Source of the DNA: Gordonia hankookensis | Lineage (GTDB): Bacteria > Actinomycetota > Actinomycetes > Mycobacteriales > Mycobacteriaceae | NCBI RefSeq assembly: GCF_014673215.1 | Contig: NZ_JACWMS010000001.1 | Coordinates: forward strand, 310,001-374,000 | Reading direction: 5' to 3' | DNA length: 64,000 nt | Part shown: positions 37,361 through 46,897 of the stretch, one piece after another | How positions within the stretch are numbered: the stretch's first letter is position 1 | How the letters are laid out: the number at the start of each line of letters is the position of its first letter | Notes under the pieces: model-generated | Databases searched by the model: none | What the model was told of the DNA's origin: nothing | Seen by the model: the letters and a program-made list of their open reading frames with translations, nothing else | Made by a program: the position numbers and the translations under genes

Positions 37361-39292
37361 CTATTTCCCCTTCGATTTGTCTCCGCCTGCATCGGTGGAC
37401 AGAGCTGCGACGAAGGCCTCCTGCGGGACATCGACACGGCCGATCGTCTTCATCCGCTTCTTGCCTTCCTTCTGCTTCTCGAGCAGTTTGCGCTTACGGC
37501 TGATGTCGCCGCCGTAGCACTTGGCCAGCACATCCTTGCGGATCGCCCGGATGTTCTCGCGTGCAATGATCTTCGATCCGATTGCGGCTTGGATGGGCAC
37601 CTCGTACTGCTGACGAGGGATGAGCTCCTTCAGCTTGGTCGCCATCTTGTTGCCGTAGGTGTAGGCGCCGTCTCGGTGCACGATGGCGCTGAAGGCGTCG
37701 ACCGCCTCGCCCTGCAGCAGGATGTCGACCTTCACCAGGTCGGCCTCCTGTTCGCCCGCCTCCTCGTAGTCGAGGCTGGCGTACCCCCGGGTCCGCGACT
37801 TCAGGGCATCGAAGAAGTCGAAGATGATCTCCGCCATCGGCAAGGTGTAGCGCAACTCGACGCGGGTCTCGGACAGGTAGTCCATACCGCCGAGCTCACC
37901 CCGACGAGCTTGGCACAGCTCCATGATGGTCCCGACGAACTCGCTCGGAGCGATGATCGTCATCTTCACGATGGGCTCGTAGATGTGTTTGGCCTTGCCT
38001 GCGGGCCAGTCCGACGGGTTGGTCACGGTGATCTCCGCACCGTCCTCCATGATCACGCGGTACACGACGTTCGGTGCCGTCGAGATCAAATCGAGGTCGA
38101 ACTCCCGCTCGAGACGTTCGCGGGTGATCTCCATGTGCAGCAGGCCGAGGAATCCGCATCGGAAACCGAAGCCGAGCGCCACCGACGTCTCGGGCTCGAA
38201 CGTGAGTGCGGCATCGTTGAGCTGCAGTTTCTCGAGGGCCTCGCGCAGCACCGGGTAATCCGATCCATCCACCGGGTACAGCCCCGAATAGACCATCGGC
38301 CGCGGCTCCCGATATCCGGTCAGTGCCTGTTCGGCACCGTTGCGCGCGGTGGTCACGGTGTCGCCGACCTTCGACTGACGCACGTCCTTCACGCCGGTGA
38401 TCAGGTAGCCGACCTCACCGACACCGAGGCCTTTCGACGGTTTCGGCTCCGGGGACACGATGCCGACCTCGAGCAGTTCGTGTGTCGCGCCGGTGGACAT
38501 CATCAGGACCTTCTCGCGCGGGACGACGCGACCGTCGACGACGCGCACGTAGGTGACCACACCGCGATAGGTGTCGTAGACCGAGTCGAAGATCATCGCG
38601 CGCGCCGGGGCGTCTGCGTCACCGGTCGGCGCCGGGATCTCGTCGATCACCTTGTCGAGGAGCGCACCGACACCCGCACCGGTCTTGCCGGAGACACGCA
38701 GCACGTCGTCGGCCTCGCAGCCGATGATGTGGGCGATCTCGGCGGCATAGCGGTCGGGATCGGCGGCGGGGAGATCGATCTTGTTCAGCACCGGGATGAT
38801 GGTGAGGTCGTTCTCCATCGCGAGGTAGAGGTTCGCGAGTGTCTGGGCCTCGATGCCCTGTGCCGCATCGACCAGCAGGACCGCACCTTCGCAGGCCTCC
38901 AGGGCGCGTGACACCTCGTAGGTGAAGTCGACGTGCCCAGGAGTGTCGATCAGGTGCAGAACGTAGTCGGTGGACGAGCCGTCGGCGTCGGTGACGGTCC
39001 ACGGAAGACGCACGTTCTGCGCCTTGATGGTGATACCCCGCTCACGCTCGATGTCCATCCGGTCGAGGTATTGGGCGCGCATCGCACGTTCCTCGACCAC
39101 GCCGGTGAGCTGCAGCATCCGGTCGGCCAGGGTGGATTTTCCGTGGTCGATGTGGGCGATGATGCAGAAGTTCCGGATCCGCGCGGGGTCGGTGAAGGTG
39201 GTGTCGGCGAAGGTGGGAATCGAACTGCTCCTCGGAACGTGCGTGGCATGGTTCGCGGTCGGTGCGGCCGCATGTCCAGACCAGTTTCTCAT
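37361..39292 (-). CDS. lepA: Elongation factor 4 (LepA)
   Basis: A ribosome-binding GTPase that back-translocates tRNAs or aids 30S assembly. Its 643 residues contain AHIDHGKST (G1, near 46-54), [30 protein letters not shown]-Tu-like domains II-III, the EF-G-like domain and the LepA-specific C-terminal RRQYEVPIQ...[14 protein letters not shown] region. The only in-frame ATG upstream of the conserved part is at 39292 with a poor ribosome site. An AGGAG lies 7 nt before an ATT codon at Ile25, a possible rare start. Confidence 0.95.
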   Translation of the reverse strand: MRNWSGHAAAPTANHATHVPRSSSIPTFADTTFTDPARIRNFCIIAHIDHGKSTLADRMLQLTGVVEERAMRAQYLDRMDIERERGITIKAQNVRLPWTVTDADGSSTDYVLHLIDTPGHVDFTYEVSRALEACEGAVLLVDAAQGIEAQTLANLYLAMENDLTIIPVLNKIDLPAADPDRYAAEIAHIIGCEADDVLRVSGKTGAGVGALLDKVIDEIPAPTGDADAPARAMIFDSVYDTYRGVVTYVRVVDGRVVPREKVLMMSTGATHELLEVGIVSPEPKPSKGLGVGEVGYLITGVKDVRQSKVGDTVTTARNGAEQALTGYREPRPMVYSGLYPVDGSDYPVLREALEKLQLNDAALTFEPETSVALGFGFRCGFLGLLHMEITRERLEREFDLDLISTAPNVVYRVIMEDGAEITVTNPSDWPAGKAKHIYEPIVKMTIIAPSEFVGTIMELCQARRGELGGMDYLSETRVELRYTLPMAEIIFDFFDALKSRTRGYASLDYEEAGEQEADLVKVDILLQGEAVDAFSAIVHRDGAYTYGNKMATKLKELIPRQQYEVPIQAAIGSKIIARENIRAIRKDVLAKCYGGDISRKRKLLEKQKEGKKRMKTIGRVDVPQEAFVAALSTDAGGDKSKGK

Positions 39293-39339
39293 GCCTGAGC
39301 GTGGTGTCGACGTGGACGCTCGCCGCTACCGTGAGTGAC

Positions 39340-40005
39340 ATGGCCTCGAGCACCCCTGAGACGACGTCCCACGAGACCGGCGGCGTGGTCGCCGAGGTGT
39401 CTCGTCCGCCCGGCCGGCGGGTCGGCGTGGCGGTTCTCGCGCACGGCGCAGGCGGCAATCGCCACTCGCTGATCCTGCGTGCCATCGCCGCAGAACTCTG
39501 CGCGCACGGGCTCGTCGTCGCCCGCATCGACCTTCCGTACCGGCAGCGGCGACCCAAGGGGCCGCCGAGTCCGTCCACGGCCGCTGCCGATCGCGACGGC
39601 ATCGTCGCAGCCTGCGCGACCTTTCGCGACGAGTCCACCGGGCCCCTCATCGTCGGCGGTCACTCGTACGGCGGTCGGCAGGCATCGATGGCAGTGGCCG
39701 AGAATCCCGACCTCGCCGACGGCCTGTTGCTCAGCTCCTACCCGCTGCACCCACCGGGCAAGCCCGAGCGCCTCCGAACCGAGCATCTCCCCTCGATCTC
39801 CGTGCCCACCGTGATCGTCCACGGGAGTACCGATCCGTTCGCGACCCCGGACGAACTCACCGCGGCCGTCGCACTGATTCCGGCACCGGTGCGCGTCGTC
39901 GAGATCGAGAAGGTCGGACACAATCTGAACCCTGACCGGAAGCCGACCGCCGCGCTCACGGCCGCGGCGGTCACGGAGACCTTCTTCAGCCCGGAGCCGA
40001 CGTGA
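39340..40005 (+). CDS. Small alpha/beta hydrolase (dienelactone-hydrolase-like)
   Basis: A 221-residue cytosolic hydrolase with the oxyanion segment HGAGGN (35-40), nucleophile elbow GHSYGG (Ser109), an acid in GSTDPFATP and the late histidine in KVGHNLNP. The position, divergent from lepA, matches M. tuberculosis Rv2405. ATG at 39340 sits about 7 nt downstream of TACCGT (39327-39332), so the mRNA is probably leaderless. The stop overlaps the PemK-like gene by GTGA, so they form an operon. Confidence 0.84.
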   Translation: MASSTPETTSHETGGVVAEVSRPPGRRVGVAVLAHGAGGNRHSLILRAIAAELCAHGLVVARIDLPYRQRRPKGPPSPSTAAADRDGIVAACATFRDESTGPLIVGGHSYGGRQASMAVAENPDLADGLLLSSYPLHPPGKPERLRTEHLPSISVPTVIVHGSTDPFATPDELTAAVALIPAPVRVVEIEKVGHNLNPDRKPTAALTAAAVTETFFSPEPT

Positions 40006-40448
40006 CCGCCGACCGCGGGACCGGCGGGGCGCAGAGCCCGGCGCCCGGGCATCCGACACACGAGTTGGCCCGGCAGATCCTCTACTCGCCGGACCTCGAC
40101 GGCGCGGCCGATCCGGGTGAGATCGTCTGGACGTGGGTCCCGTACGAGGACCGCGCGGACAAGGGCAAGGACCGGCCCGTACTGGTCGTCGGACGCGACA
40201 TCGATGACGCCGACCGTTCCCACCTGCTCGGCCTCATGCTGTCCAGCAAGGACTGGCACCGCGAGGACCCGGATTGGATCTCGCTCGGGACCGGGGTGTG
40301 GGATTCCTGGCACCGCGAGAGCTTCGTCCGCCTCGACCGTGTTCTGATGGTCGCCGAACACGGCATCCGGCGCGAAGGGGCGATCCTCGACCAGGATCGG
40401 TTCGAGGTCGTCGCCGCGCGGCTGCGTACCGATTTCGGCTGGCAGTGA
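40002..40448 (+). CDS. PemK/MazF-like protein
   Basis: A 148-residue protein with the PemK/MazF-type barrel start GEIVWTWVPYEDRADKGKDRPVLVVG (quoted in two overlapping parts: GEIVWTWVPYED, KGKDRPVLVVG; about 39-64). Later strands include SFVRLDRVLMV. Many such proteins are endoribonuclease toxins. No antitoxin gene sits next to it: the upstream gene is a hydrolase and the downstream gene is on the other strand. It may be a non-toxic housekeeping relative. GTG start overlaps the hydrolase stop. Confidence 0.78.
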   Translation: MTADRGTGGAQSPAPGHPTHELARQILYSPDLDGAADPGEIVWTWVPYEDRADKGKDRPVLVVGRDIDDADRSHLLGLMLSSKDWHREDPDWISLGTGVWDSWHRESFVRLDRVLMVAEHGIRREGAILDQDRFEVVAARLRTDFGWQ

Positions 40449-40485
40449 ACCCTCGCGCGCACTCTCCGCAGACCGAGGCCGGTTC

Positions 40486-41328
40486 TCACGCGAGTCGTGT
40501 GATCTCCACGACGACGTCGAGGTCCGTTGCGCCGCCGCCGGTGTAGATGCCCTTCAGCGGTGACACATCGGAGTAGTCACGACCGACGCCGACCGAGACA
40601 TGCTGTTCGCTGACGCCGGTGTTGTTGGTCGGGTCGTATCCCCACCAGCCGCCGGTCCACGCCTCGATCCAGGCATGGCTCTGCCCCTCGACGGTCGCGT
40701 CGATCACGGCATTCGGCTTCGGGTGCAGGTATCCCGACACGTAGCGGGCCGGTATCCCCAGACTGCGCAGCATCAGCAAGGTCAGGTGCGCGTAGTCCTG
40801 ACACACGCCCTTGCGTTCGTTCCAGGCATCGACGGCCGTGGTGTGCACACCGGTGGTACCCGGGACGTATTCCATCTCCTCGTGCACATACCGGCACACC
40901 GCCTCGACGGCGCCTTCGGGATCGAGTCCTTTCGCCAGTCGGTTTGCCGCAGAGGACAGTTGACGGTTCTTGCAGACATATGAGGTGTACGAGAGCATCT
41001 CGTCGTAGCGATCGGCGACATACCCGCCGCGGATCTCGTCCCACGTGACCTTCTCCGAAGGACGTTCTCCCGCTTCGGTTTCCACCACCGACATACCCGA
41101 CACCTCGAGCTCTTCATGTGGAGCGTGCAGATCGAACGCGGTCACTGCGCTGCCCCAGTAGTCGGTGTATCGATACGACCGGGTGGCGGGCACCGTCTCC
41201 ACACGGTTCACGATGACATTCTGCCGATTGTCGCTGCGCGGGGTCAGGCGCGCCTCGTTGTAGGACGACGTCACCGGGCTCTTGTAGGCGAATCCGGTGG
41301 AATGGACGACGCGCAGACGCCAGCTCAC
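40486..41328 (-). CDS. Transglutaminase-like cysteine protease-fold protein
   Basis: A 280-residue protein with an N-terminal beta domain (1-80, typical of this bacterial transglutaminase family) and a papain-like core with the triad Cys176 (KGVCQDYAHL), His218 (SHAWIEAW) and Asp232 (YDPTNN). It is the third member of a fixed cassette with the alpha-E and ATP-grasp genes (Rv2409c-Rv2411c in M. tuberculosis). A peptidase that trims or releases a peptide or isopeptide product is the usual prediction. Confidence 0.9.
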   Translation of the reverse strand: MSWRLRVVHSTGFAYKSPVTSSYNEARLTPRSDNRQNVIVNRVETVPATRSYRYTDYWGSAVTAFDLHAPHEELEVSGMSVVETEAGERPSEKVTWDEIRGGYVADRYDEMLSYTSYVCKNRQLSSAANRLAKGLDPEGAVEAVCRYVHEEMEYVPGTTGVHTTAVDAWNERKGVCQDYAHLTLLMLRSLGIPARYVSGYLHPKPNAVIDATVEGQSHAWIEAWTGGWWGYDPTNNTGVSEQHVSVGVGRDYSDVSPLKGIYTGGGATDLDVVVEITRLA

Positions 41329-42308
41329 AGCTCACTCTCCTCGATGACATGGTCTTCGGCATCGCTGACCCGGGCGTCCGCCCACGACACGTAGGGCGAC
41401 ACATGGAAATACTGTGCGGTGACCGCCTCGTTCACCTCACGACAGGTGTCCTGGAGATCGATCAGGCGGTCTTGCAGGTCGTCGAGGAGCCTGCCCGGCT
41501 CGAGGAACTCGAGCGAACTCCGCGCGCGCCCGAGCAGCAGGAGCGCCTCCACCTGGGCTCCAACCCGGCTCGGACGTTTCTCCAACTCGACCAGATTGCT
41601 CTCGGCCACACGAAGGGCGTGGAAGACCGATCGCGGAAAGAGCCGGTCGACCAGCATGAACTCGACGATGTTCTCCGCGTTGAGTACGCCGCGGTAGGTA
41701 CGCAGGAACGTGTCGTGGGCGCCTGCCGACACCAGGACGCTCACCCACGCCGGCGAGCTGACCCGGTCTCCCGCACGCGACAACAGCATTCGGATGGTCA
41801 TGTCGACCCGTTCGACCGACCGCCCGAGGAGCAGATAGCGGTACCCGTCGTCGTGACTGAGGGTCGCGTCGGCGAGGCCGGCGAACATCGCGGCCCGATT
41901 CTTCACATACGAGAGGAACTCGTGCGGCCCGAGCCGACGGGCTCGTCGTTCGGCGTCCCCGAGTCCGTTGTAGGTGGTGTTGAGGCACTCCCACATCTCG
42001 CTCGAGGTCACTTCTCGTGCACCGCGGGCGTTCTCGCGTGCCGAGCGGATCAGGTCGATGATCGACCCGACGGAATCCTTGTCGTACGCGACGCGTTCGG
42101 TGAGGGTCCACACGTCGAGCGGATCGTCGGTGTCGGGTGTGTCCAGACCCAACACCTGGATCACCAGGCGTGCCTGACGATCCACGTCCACTGTCGCGTC
42201 CTCGAGGAGTTGGTGGATCGCGACATCGAGGATGCGGGCCATGTCGTCGGCGCGCTCGACGTATCGGCCGATCCAGTACAGCGATTCGGCGTTGCGGGCC
42301 AGCATCAT
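41325..42308 (-). CDS. Alpha-E domain protein
   Basis: A 327-residue all-helical protein of the alpha-E (DUF403) family. Conserved marks are the N-terminal LARNAESLYWIGRYVERAD and the repeated YRF/ERVDMTIRMLL and GAHDTFLRTYRG elements. It always accompanies circularly permuted ATP-grasp proteins and is thought to be an accessory to them. ATG at 42308 overlaps the ATP-grasp stop by ATGA (a second ATG at 42305 is TGATG); the stop overlaps the transglutaminase gene by 4 bp. Confidence 0.9.
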   Translation of the reverse strand: MMLARNAESLYWIGRYVERADDMARILDVAIHQLLEDATVDVDRQARLVIQVLGLDTPDTDDPLDVWTLTERVAYDKDSVGSIIDLIRSARENARGAREVTSSEMWECLNTTYNGLGDAERRARRLGPHEFLSYVKNRAAMFAGLADATLSHDDGYRYLLLGRSVERVDMTIRMLLSRAGDRVSSPAWVSVLVSAGAHDTFLRTYRGVLNAENIVEFMLVDRLFPRSVFHALRVAESNLVELEKRPSRVGAQVEALLLLGRARSSLEFLEPGRLLDDLQDRLIDLQDTCREVNEAVTAQYFHVSPYVSWADARVSDAEDHVIEESEL

Positions 42309-44140
42309 TGTCGGCCACCTCGCTCGGCGGCCGTGCCCTGCTGGGGCAACGCGGATTCTTGTCCCTGCTGCTGTTGCTGAGATTGGGTGTGCAATGGGTC
42401 CGGCGCACTCTCGGCCGGCCGCGCGGCAGCAACGCTGCCGGCGCCGACGACCTTCGCCCCCGAGAGTTCCCGTTCTTCCGATGACCGGGACGACGCGAGC
42501 ACCCACGTGTCCTTGGAGCCGCCACCCTGGCTGGAATTGACCACCAGTGAGCCCTCTGGCAGGGCGACGCGGGTGAGTCCGCCCGGCAGCACCCAGACGG
42601 ATTCACCGTCGTTGACCGCGAACGGCCGCAGGTCGACGTGTCGGGGCCGGACGTCACCGTCGATCTTCGTCGGCACGGTCGAGAGTTGCACCACCGGCTG
42701 GGCGATCCAGCCGCGGGGATCGTTGCGGACCTTGCGCGCCAGGGTGTCGAGCTCCGCCTTCGTGGCGTCCGGACCGAACACGATCCCGTAGCCGCCGGAA
42801 CCCTCGACCGGCTTGATCACGAGTTCGTCGATGCGGTCGAGGACCTCCTCGCGTTCGTCATCGAGCCAGCAGCGCAGAGTGTCGACGTTCATCAGCGACG
42901 GCTTCTCGCCGAGGTAATACTCGATGATCTCCGGTACGTAGGTGTAGATCAGCTTGTCGTCGCCGACCCCGTTGCCGACTGCGCTCGAGATCACCACGTT
43001 GCCGGCCCGCGCGGCGTTCAGGAGCCCCGCGACGCCGAGCATCGAATCCGGCCGGAACTGCATCGGGTCGAGAAAGTCGTCGTCGATGCGACGGTAGATG
43101 ACATCGACCCGCTGCTCTCCCTCGGTCGTCCGCATGTAGACGATGTTGTCGCGGCAGAACAGATCTCGTCCCTCGACGAGTTCGACCCCCATCAGGCGGG
43201 CCAACAACGAATGCTCGAAGTAGGCGGAGTTCGCGACGCCTGGCGTCAGCACCACGATGTTGGGGTCGGCCTCGTTGAAGGCGGCCGAAGCACGCAGCGC
43301 CCGCAGGAGGTGACTCGGGTAGTCGGCGACCGCGCGGACGCGGTGTGACGAGAACAGATCCGGGAACACCCGCGCCATCGTTCGTCGGTTCTCCATGACA
43401 TAGGAGACGCCGGACGGCGAACGGAGATTGTCCTCGAGGACGCGGAAGTCACCGTTCTCGTCGCGGATCAGGTCGATACCCGCGACATGGATACGAACCC
43501 CGTTGGGTGGCCGGATGTTTGCGGCCTGCCGATGAAAGTGCTCGCACGAGTGGACCAGTCGTTTGGGCAGGACGCCGTCCCGAAGGATCTCCTGCTCGCC
43601 GTAGATGTCGTCGAGAAAGAGTTCGAGCGCTTGCACCCGCTGGGTGATCCCGGCCTCCAGCTTCGTCCATTCGGTGGCCGAAATGACCCGTGGCACAACG
43701 TCGAGCGGAAACGGTCGTTCTTTCCCCGACAGCGAGAACGTGACGCCCTGATCGATGAAGGCGCGTCCGAGCGCGTCCACGCGCACGTCGAGATCGGCGC
43801 GATCGTACTCGGCCATCGCCTTGTAGATACCCCGGAACGGGGCACGAACCTCGCCGTCGGCGTCGAACATCTCGTCGAAAGCCTTGCCGTATGGTCCTTT
43901 CGAGTACCCGGTGAAGATCGTGTCATCGATCGCCTTCGGTTCCCGCACAACGGTCTTCGCACGCTTGGCGGGTGCACTCGACTCACGTGCCCGCCCCTTG
44001 GCGGCCGGGGCCGCCTTGCCGTCGCCACGACCGCCGCCGGACTTGGCACCCTTGGTCGTCGCGGTTGCGTTCGACTTACCGGAGGCGGCCTTGGGAGCAG
44101 CTCGCTTGGTGGACGATGCGGACGTCGACGCGGGACTCAT
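42305..44140 (-). CDS. Circularly permuted ATP-grasp type 2 protein
   Basis: A predicted amidoligase of 611 residues. Residues 1-70 are a low-complexity Ala/Ser/Lys/Gly leader. The conserved part begins about residue 72 (DDTIFTGYSKGPYGKAFDEM), includes VLEDNLRSPSGVSYVMENR, and ends with ELVIKPVEGSGGYGIVFG and GDVRPRHVDLRPFAV. The tail has a Gln-rich run (HTQSQQQQQGQ). Members are expected to form peptide or peptide-like bonds using ATP, product unknown. It is first in the three-gene cassette with alpha-E and transglutaminase. Confidence 0.9.
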   Translation of the reverse strand: MSPASTSASSTKRAAPKAASGKSNATATTKGAKSGGGRGDGKAAPAAKGRARESSAPAKRAKTVVREPKAIDDTIFTGYSKGPYGKAFDEMFDADGEVRAPFRGIYKAMAEYDRADLDVRVDALGRAFIDQGVTFSLSGKERPFPLDVVPRVISATEWTKLEAGITQRVQALELFLDDIYGEQEILRDGVLPKRLVHSCEHFHRQAANIRPPNGVRIHVAGIDLIRDENGDFRVLEDNLRSPSGVSYVMENRRTMARVFPDLFSSHRVRAVADYPSHLLRALRASAAFNEADPNIVVLTPGVANSAYFEHSLLARLMGVELVEGRDLFCRDNIVYMRTTEGEQRVDVIYRRIDDDFLDPMQFRPDSMLGVAGLLNAARAGNVVISSAVGNGVGDDKLIYTYVPEIIEYYLGEKPSLMNVDTLRCWLDDEREEVLDRIDELVIKPVEGSGGYGIVFGPDATKAELDTLARKVRNDPRGWIAQPVVQLSTVPTKIDGDVRPRHVDLRPFAVNDGESVWVLPGGLTRVALPEGSLVVNSSQGGGSKDTWVLASSRSSEERELSGAKVVGAGSVAAARPAESAPDPLHTQSQQQQQGQESALPQQGTAAERGGRQ

Positions 44141-44197
44141 AACTTGACATGGTGCTACAAAAAAGCGGATTCGGCATGACGGTTCGGCATGCCTGTC

Positions 44198-45337
44198 TCA
44201 CAGCGAGCGGCGAACTCCCAGTGCACGCCGCCGGATCCGGCGCACGATGTTCATCGCGCGGGTCTTCCACCTCGGGCCGACGGCAGGCAGCGGCGCCACC
44301 TTGACCATCTCGGCCATCGTGTCGAGAGCCACGTCGAGGACGTCCTGGACCGTCGGCGGCAAAGCGTCACCGGCCGCCAGCCGACTCACGGCCAGGTCAC
44401 CGAGGTCTCCGGATACCCGGTATCCGGCCGAGCGCACCTCGCCGATCATCTCGTCGGCGGTGTGGGCGATCCATGTCCGCTGGTCCGACGTCAGGCCACG
44501 TGGGGCACCGTTGGGCGCCTCGAAGAGGATCTCGCCGATCAGTTGACCTTTGATGACGCGTTCGTAGCGCTGCCATGCCACCTCGGTGGGTTGCAAACGG
44601 TGGTTGAGCTGACGCAGGAACTCCGCCTGGGCGGCCGACAGCGACGAGTTGAGACTGGGCACCGGGATGGTGAGGGCGGCCGGCTCGACGTCGAGCACGC
44701 GCAGGAACCTCTCCCACAGATTGTCGCCGGGCGTGTCGCGGCGCGTTGGCACGGTCACGACGTGTACCCGCTCCGGCCCCACCGCCTGAGCCCAATCGGC
44801 GAGGATCCGGATGTAGTCCTGGAACTCCCAGAACGGTTCCTCGACGGCTCCGTCGGTCGGTGCGACGAATCCGGGAAGGGCCGGACCGCAGGTGTGCACG
44901 GAGGCGAGGAACTCGTCGAAGGTCGCCTCTCGCTGGTTCTTGATGTTCTCCTGCCACACCGACGGCAGTTGTCGCGCCAGGTCACGCACCGTGGCGATGA
45001 CGTGCACCTCGTCGGCGAAGGAGAGGTCGTCCACCAATGTCGCGATGTGCTCCGGCGTGGCGGTGGCGTAGAGCTCGTGCGAGAGCAGGGAGGTCTGCGG
45101 CCACGCCTTCATCTGTGCGAGCAGCGTCGGCCACTTGCGCGCGAAGGCCGGGTCGACCCAGTCGAGGTAGCGCTCGGGCTGGAGATGGACCGCAGCGTGG
45201 AAGTGATCGGAGATGACATCACCCGGATAGAGGAGACCGGACGACCGCATTGCCAGGTCGCGGTTACGCCAGAGCCGATCCTGGAGATGAGTGGTCCCCG
45301 TCTTGGGCAGGCCGATATGCACGTAGACAACAGACAT
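44198..45337 (-). CDS. PAPS-dependent sulfotransferase-like protein
   Basis: A 379-residue protein whose first strand and loop, HIGLPKTGTTHLQDRLW (7-23), form the 5'-phosphosulfate-binding site of sulfotransferases; a later VIATVRDLARQLPSVWQ block resembles the 3'-phosphate site. The rest is divergent and helical. The acceptor is unknown; mycobacterial relatives sulfate glycolipids or menaquinone. ATG at 45337 starts directly at the domain; the upstream in-frame extension has no family similarity. Divergent from rpsT. Confidence 0.78.
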   Translation of the reverse strand: MSVVYVHIGLPKTGTTHLQDRLWRNRDLAMRSSGLLYPGDVISDHFHAAVHLQPERYLDWVDPAFARKWPTLLAQMKAWPQTSLLSHELYATATPEHIATLVDDLSFADEVHVIATVRDLARQLPSVWQENIKNQREATFDEFLASVHTCGPALPGFVAPTDGAVEEPFWEFQDYIRILADWAQAVGPERVHVVTVPTRRDTPGDNLWERFLRVLDVEPAALTIPVPSLNSSLSAAQAEFLRQLNHRLQPTEVAWQRYERVIKGQLIGEILFEAPNGAPRGLTSDQRTWIAHTADEMIGEVRSAGYRVSGDLGDLAVSRLAAGDALPPTVQDVLDVALDTMAEMVKVAPLPAVGPRWKTRAMNIVRRIRRRALGVRRSL

Positions 45338-45416
45338 GATGAATTGAAGCCTAGTTGGTGGAAACCCTTGCGCATCGTCGGGCGACGGAGGCTCCGGTAG
45401 CGCCGACTGACACGAT

Positions 45417-45446
45417 TTGGGCGCTGTCGAGCCCGGCTGGTAACGT
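45417..45446 (+). promoter_or_regulatory. Promoter of rpsT
   Basis: TTGGGC (45417-45422) and TAACGT (45441-45446) are separated by 18 bp, a reasonable sigma-A promoter. Transcription would start near 45453, giving a 5' leader of about 115 nt before the GTG at 45570. Confidence 0.45.
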
Positions 45447-45569
45447 AGAGCGCTGTCGCAGTGTCGGCAGGATCCTCCGATCCGGACCCGTCCGAACTGC
45501 TCAGGCGCGAGCCGCTCGCCGCCGAAACAGAACAACGAGTACCAACCCGAATCAAAGAGGTATACACGC

Positions 45570-45830
45570 GTGGCAAACATCAAGTCGCAGGTCAAGCGCA
45601 TCCGCACCAACGAAGCGAACCGGCAGCGCAACCAGGCTGTGCGCTCGTCGCTGCGGACCGCGATCCGTCAGTTCCGCGCGGCTGCCGATGCAGGCGACAA
45701 GAACAAGGCCGCCGAGCTCGCCGCCGATGCAGGCAAGAAGCTCGACAAGGCCGCCTCGAAGGGCGTCATCCACGCCAACCAGGCCGCCAACAAGAAGTCG
45801 GCGATGGCGCTGGCAGTCAACAAGCTCTGA
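45570..45830 (+). CDS. rpsT: 30S ribosomal protein S20
   Basis: Primary 16S-rRNA-binding protein. 86 residues, Lys/Arg/Ala-rich, with the standard [21 protein letters not shown] start (quoted in part) and [16 protein letters not shown] near the end. GTG start, preceded by AGAGGT about 10 nt upstream. Monocistronic, with a strong hairpin 38 bp downstream. Confidence 0.97.
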   Translation: MANIKSQVKRIRTNEANRQRNQAVRSSLRTAIRQFRAAADAGDKNKAAELAADAGKKLDKAASKGVIHANQAANKKSAMALAVNKL

Positions 45831-45868
45831 CCTGCCCCCCCAACAGCTACAGCCAGATCTTCACGGCT

Positions 45869-45901
45869 CACCCCGGTGACATCCACGCGGTCACCGGGGT
45901 G
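45869..45901. terminator. Perfect 12-bp stem between convergent rpsT and holA
   Basis: CACCCCGGTGAC (45869-45880) pairs perfectly with GTCACCGGGGTG (45890-45901) around a 9-nt loop. It sits between the two convergent stop codons and can act in both directions. No T-tract follows on either strand, as is common in actinobacteria. Confidence 0.75.
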
Positions 45902-45913
45902 AGTTGCGTCCTG

Positions 45914-46897
45914 TCATTCCCGTCGGCTGCGTTCGCGTGCCGGACGTAGATCCGCGACCGTCGCGACGGCATGCTCGAGGCTGAAGTCCGCATCCGCGGC
46001 CTGTCCCTTGACGTCGCCGTTGAGCTGGGCGACCACGACGATCGCCGACGCGATCGAGGTGGAGTCCCAGGCCCGGGCCTGTGCCTGCACCTTCTTCACG
46101 CGTCGCGGCGGCATACCCAATTCCGATGCGGCCGCGTACTGGTCCATCGACCCCATCGCCCGCACGCGGGCGATCGCGTGCACCGCCTCCGCGAGGGCGT
46201 CGGCAAGCAGTACCCGAGGCACCCCGTGATGCTCGGCCCACGCCAAAGACTCCAGGGCACCCGCCCGATCGCCGGTGACCGCCTTGTCGGCGACCTCGAA
46301 ACCCGTGATCTCCGGACGGCCCTGATAGTAGAGCCGGACCGCATCAACGGTGACCTTGCCGCCGGTGTCGGCCATCAGCTGGCTGCATGCCGCGGCGAGT
46401 TCCCTCAACTCGGAGCCGACCCCCTCGACGACCTGCTCGACGACCTCGTTGCTGACCTTCGCACCGAGTGACCGGAACTCGTTGCGGACGAAATCGATGC
46501 GCTCGGACGGCCATTTGGGACCGGCGCAATCGTGCTCGACCGCACCCGCCTTCTTCAGCGCGGGCACCATCGACTTGGCGCGGCCCCCACCGGTGTGGGC
46601 GACCATCAAGGTGATGCCCTCGGGCAACTCCGCGGCCGCCGCGCTGATCAGCGCCGCCGGCTCCTTGCCTGCCTCGGCAGCCGACTCGACCACCACGATG
46701 CGATCCTCCGCGAACAACGACGGACTGAGCAGCTCGGCCAGCTCGTGCTCGGTCACGTCGCCCGCCCGGACCCGCGTGACCGGGATGTCGGCACCGGTGG
46801 CCGCGGACTGCTCGGTGACCACCGCCGTGATCACCCGGCCCGTCAAGAAGTCATCGTCCCCGAGCAGCAGGTGCAGGCGTTGCGTCACGGCGACCAT
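45914..46897 (-). CDS. holA: DNA polymerase III subunit delta
   Basis: Opens the sliding clamp within the clamp loader. The 327-residue protein has the AAA+-like start LHLLLGDDDFLTGRVI, the YYQGRPEITGFEVADKAVTGD block and a C-terminal helical collar domain. ATG at 46897 gives MVAVTQRLHLL; a GTG at 46888 is an alternative. The start lies 47 bp inside the end of comEC, an order kept in M. tuberculosis (Rv2413c-Rv2414c). Confidence 0.94.
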   Translation of the reverse strand: MVAVTQRLHLLLGDDDFLTGRVITAVVTEQSAATGADIPVTRVRAGDVTEHELAELLSPSLFAEDRIVVVESAAEAGKEPAALISAAAAELPEGITLMVAHTGGGRAKSMVPALKKAGAVEHDCAGPKWPSERIDFVRNEFRSLGAKVSNEVVEQVVEGVGSELRELAAACSQLMADTGGKVTVDAVRLYYQGRPEITGFEVADKAVTGDRAGALESLAWAEHHGVPRVLLADALAEAVHAIARVRAMGSMDQYAAASELGMPPRRVKKVQAQARAWDSTSIASAIVVVAQLNGDVKGQAADADFSLEHAVATVADLRPARERSRRE

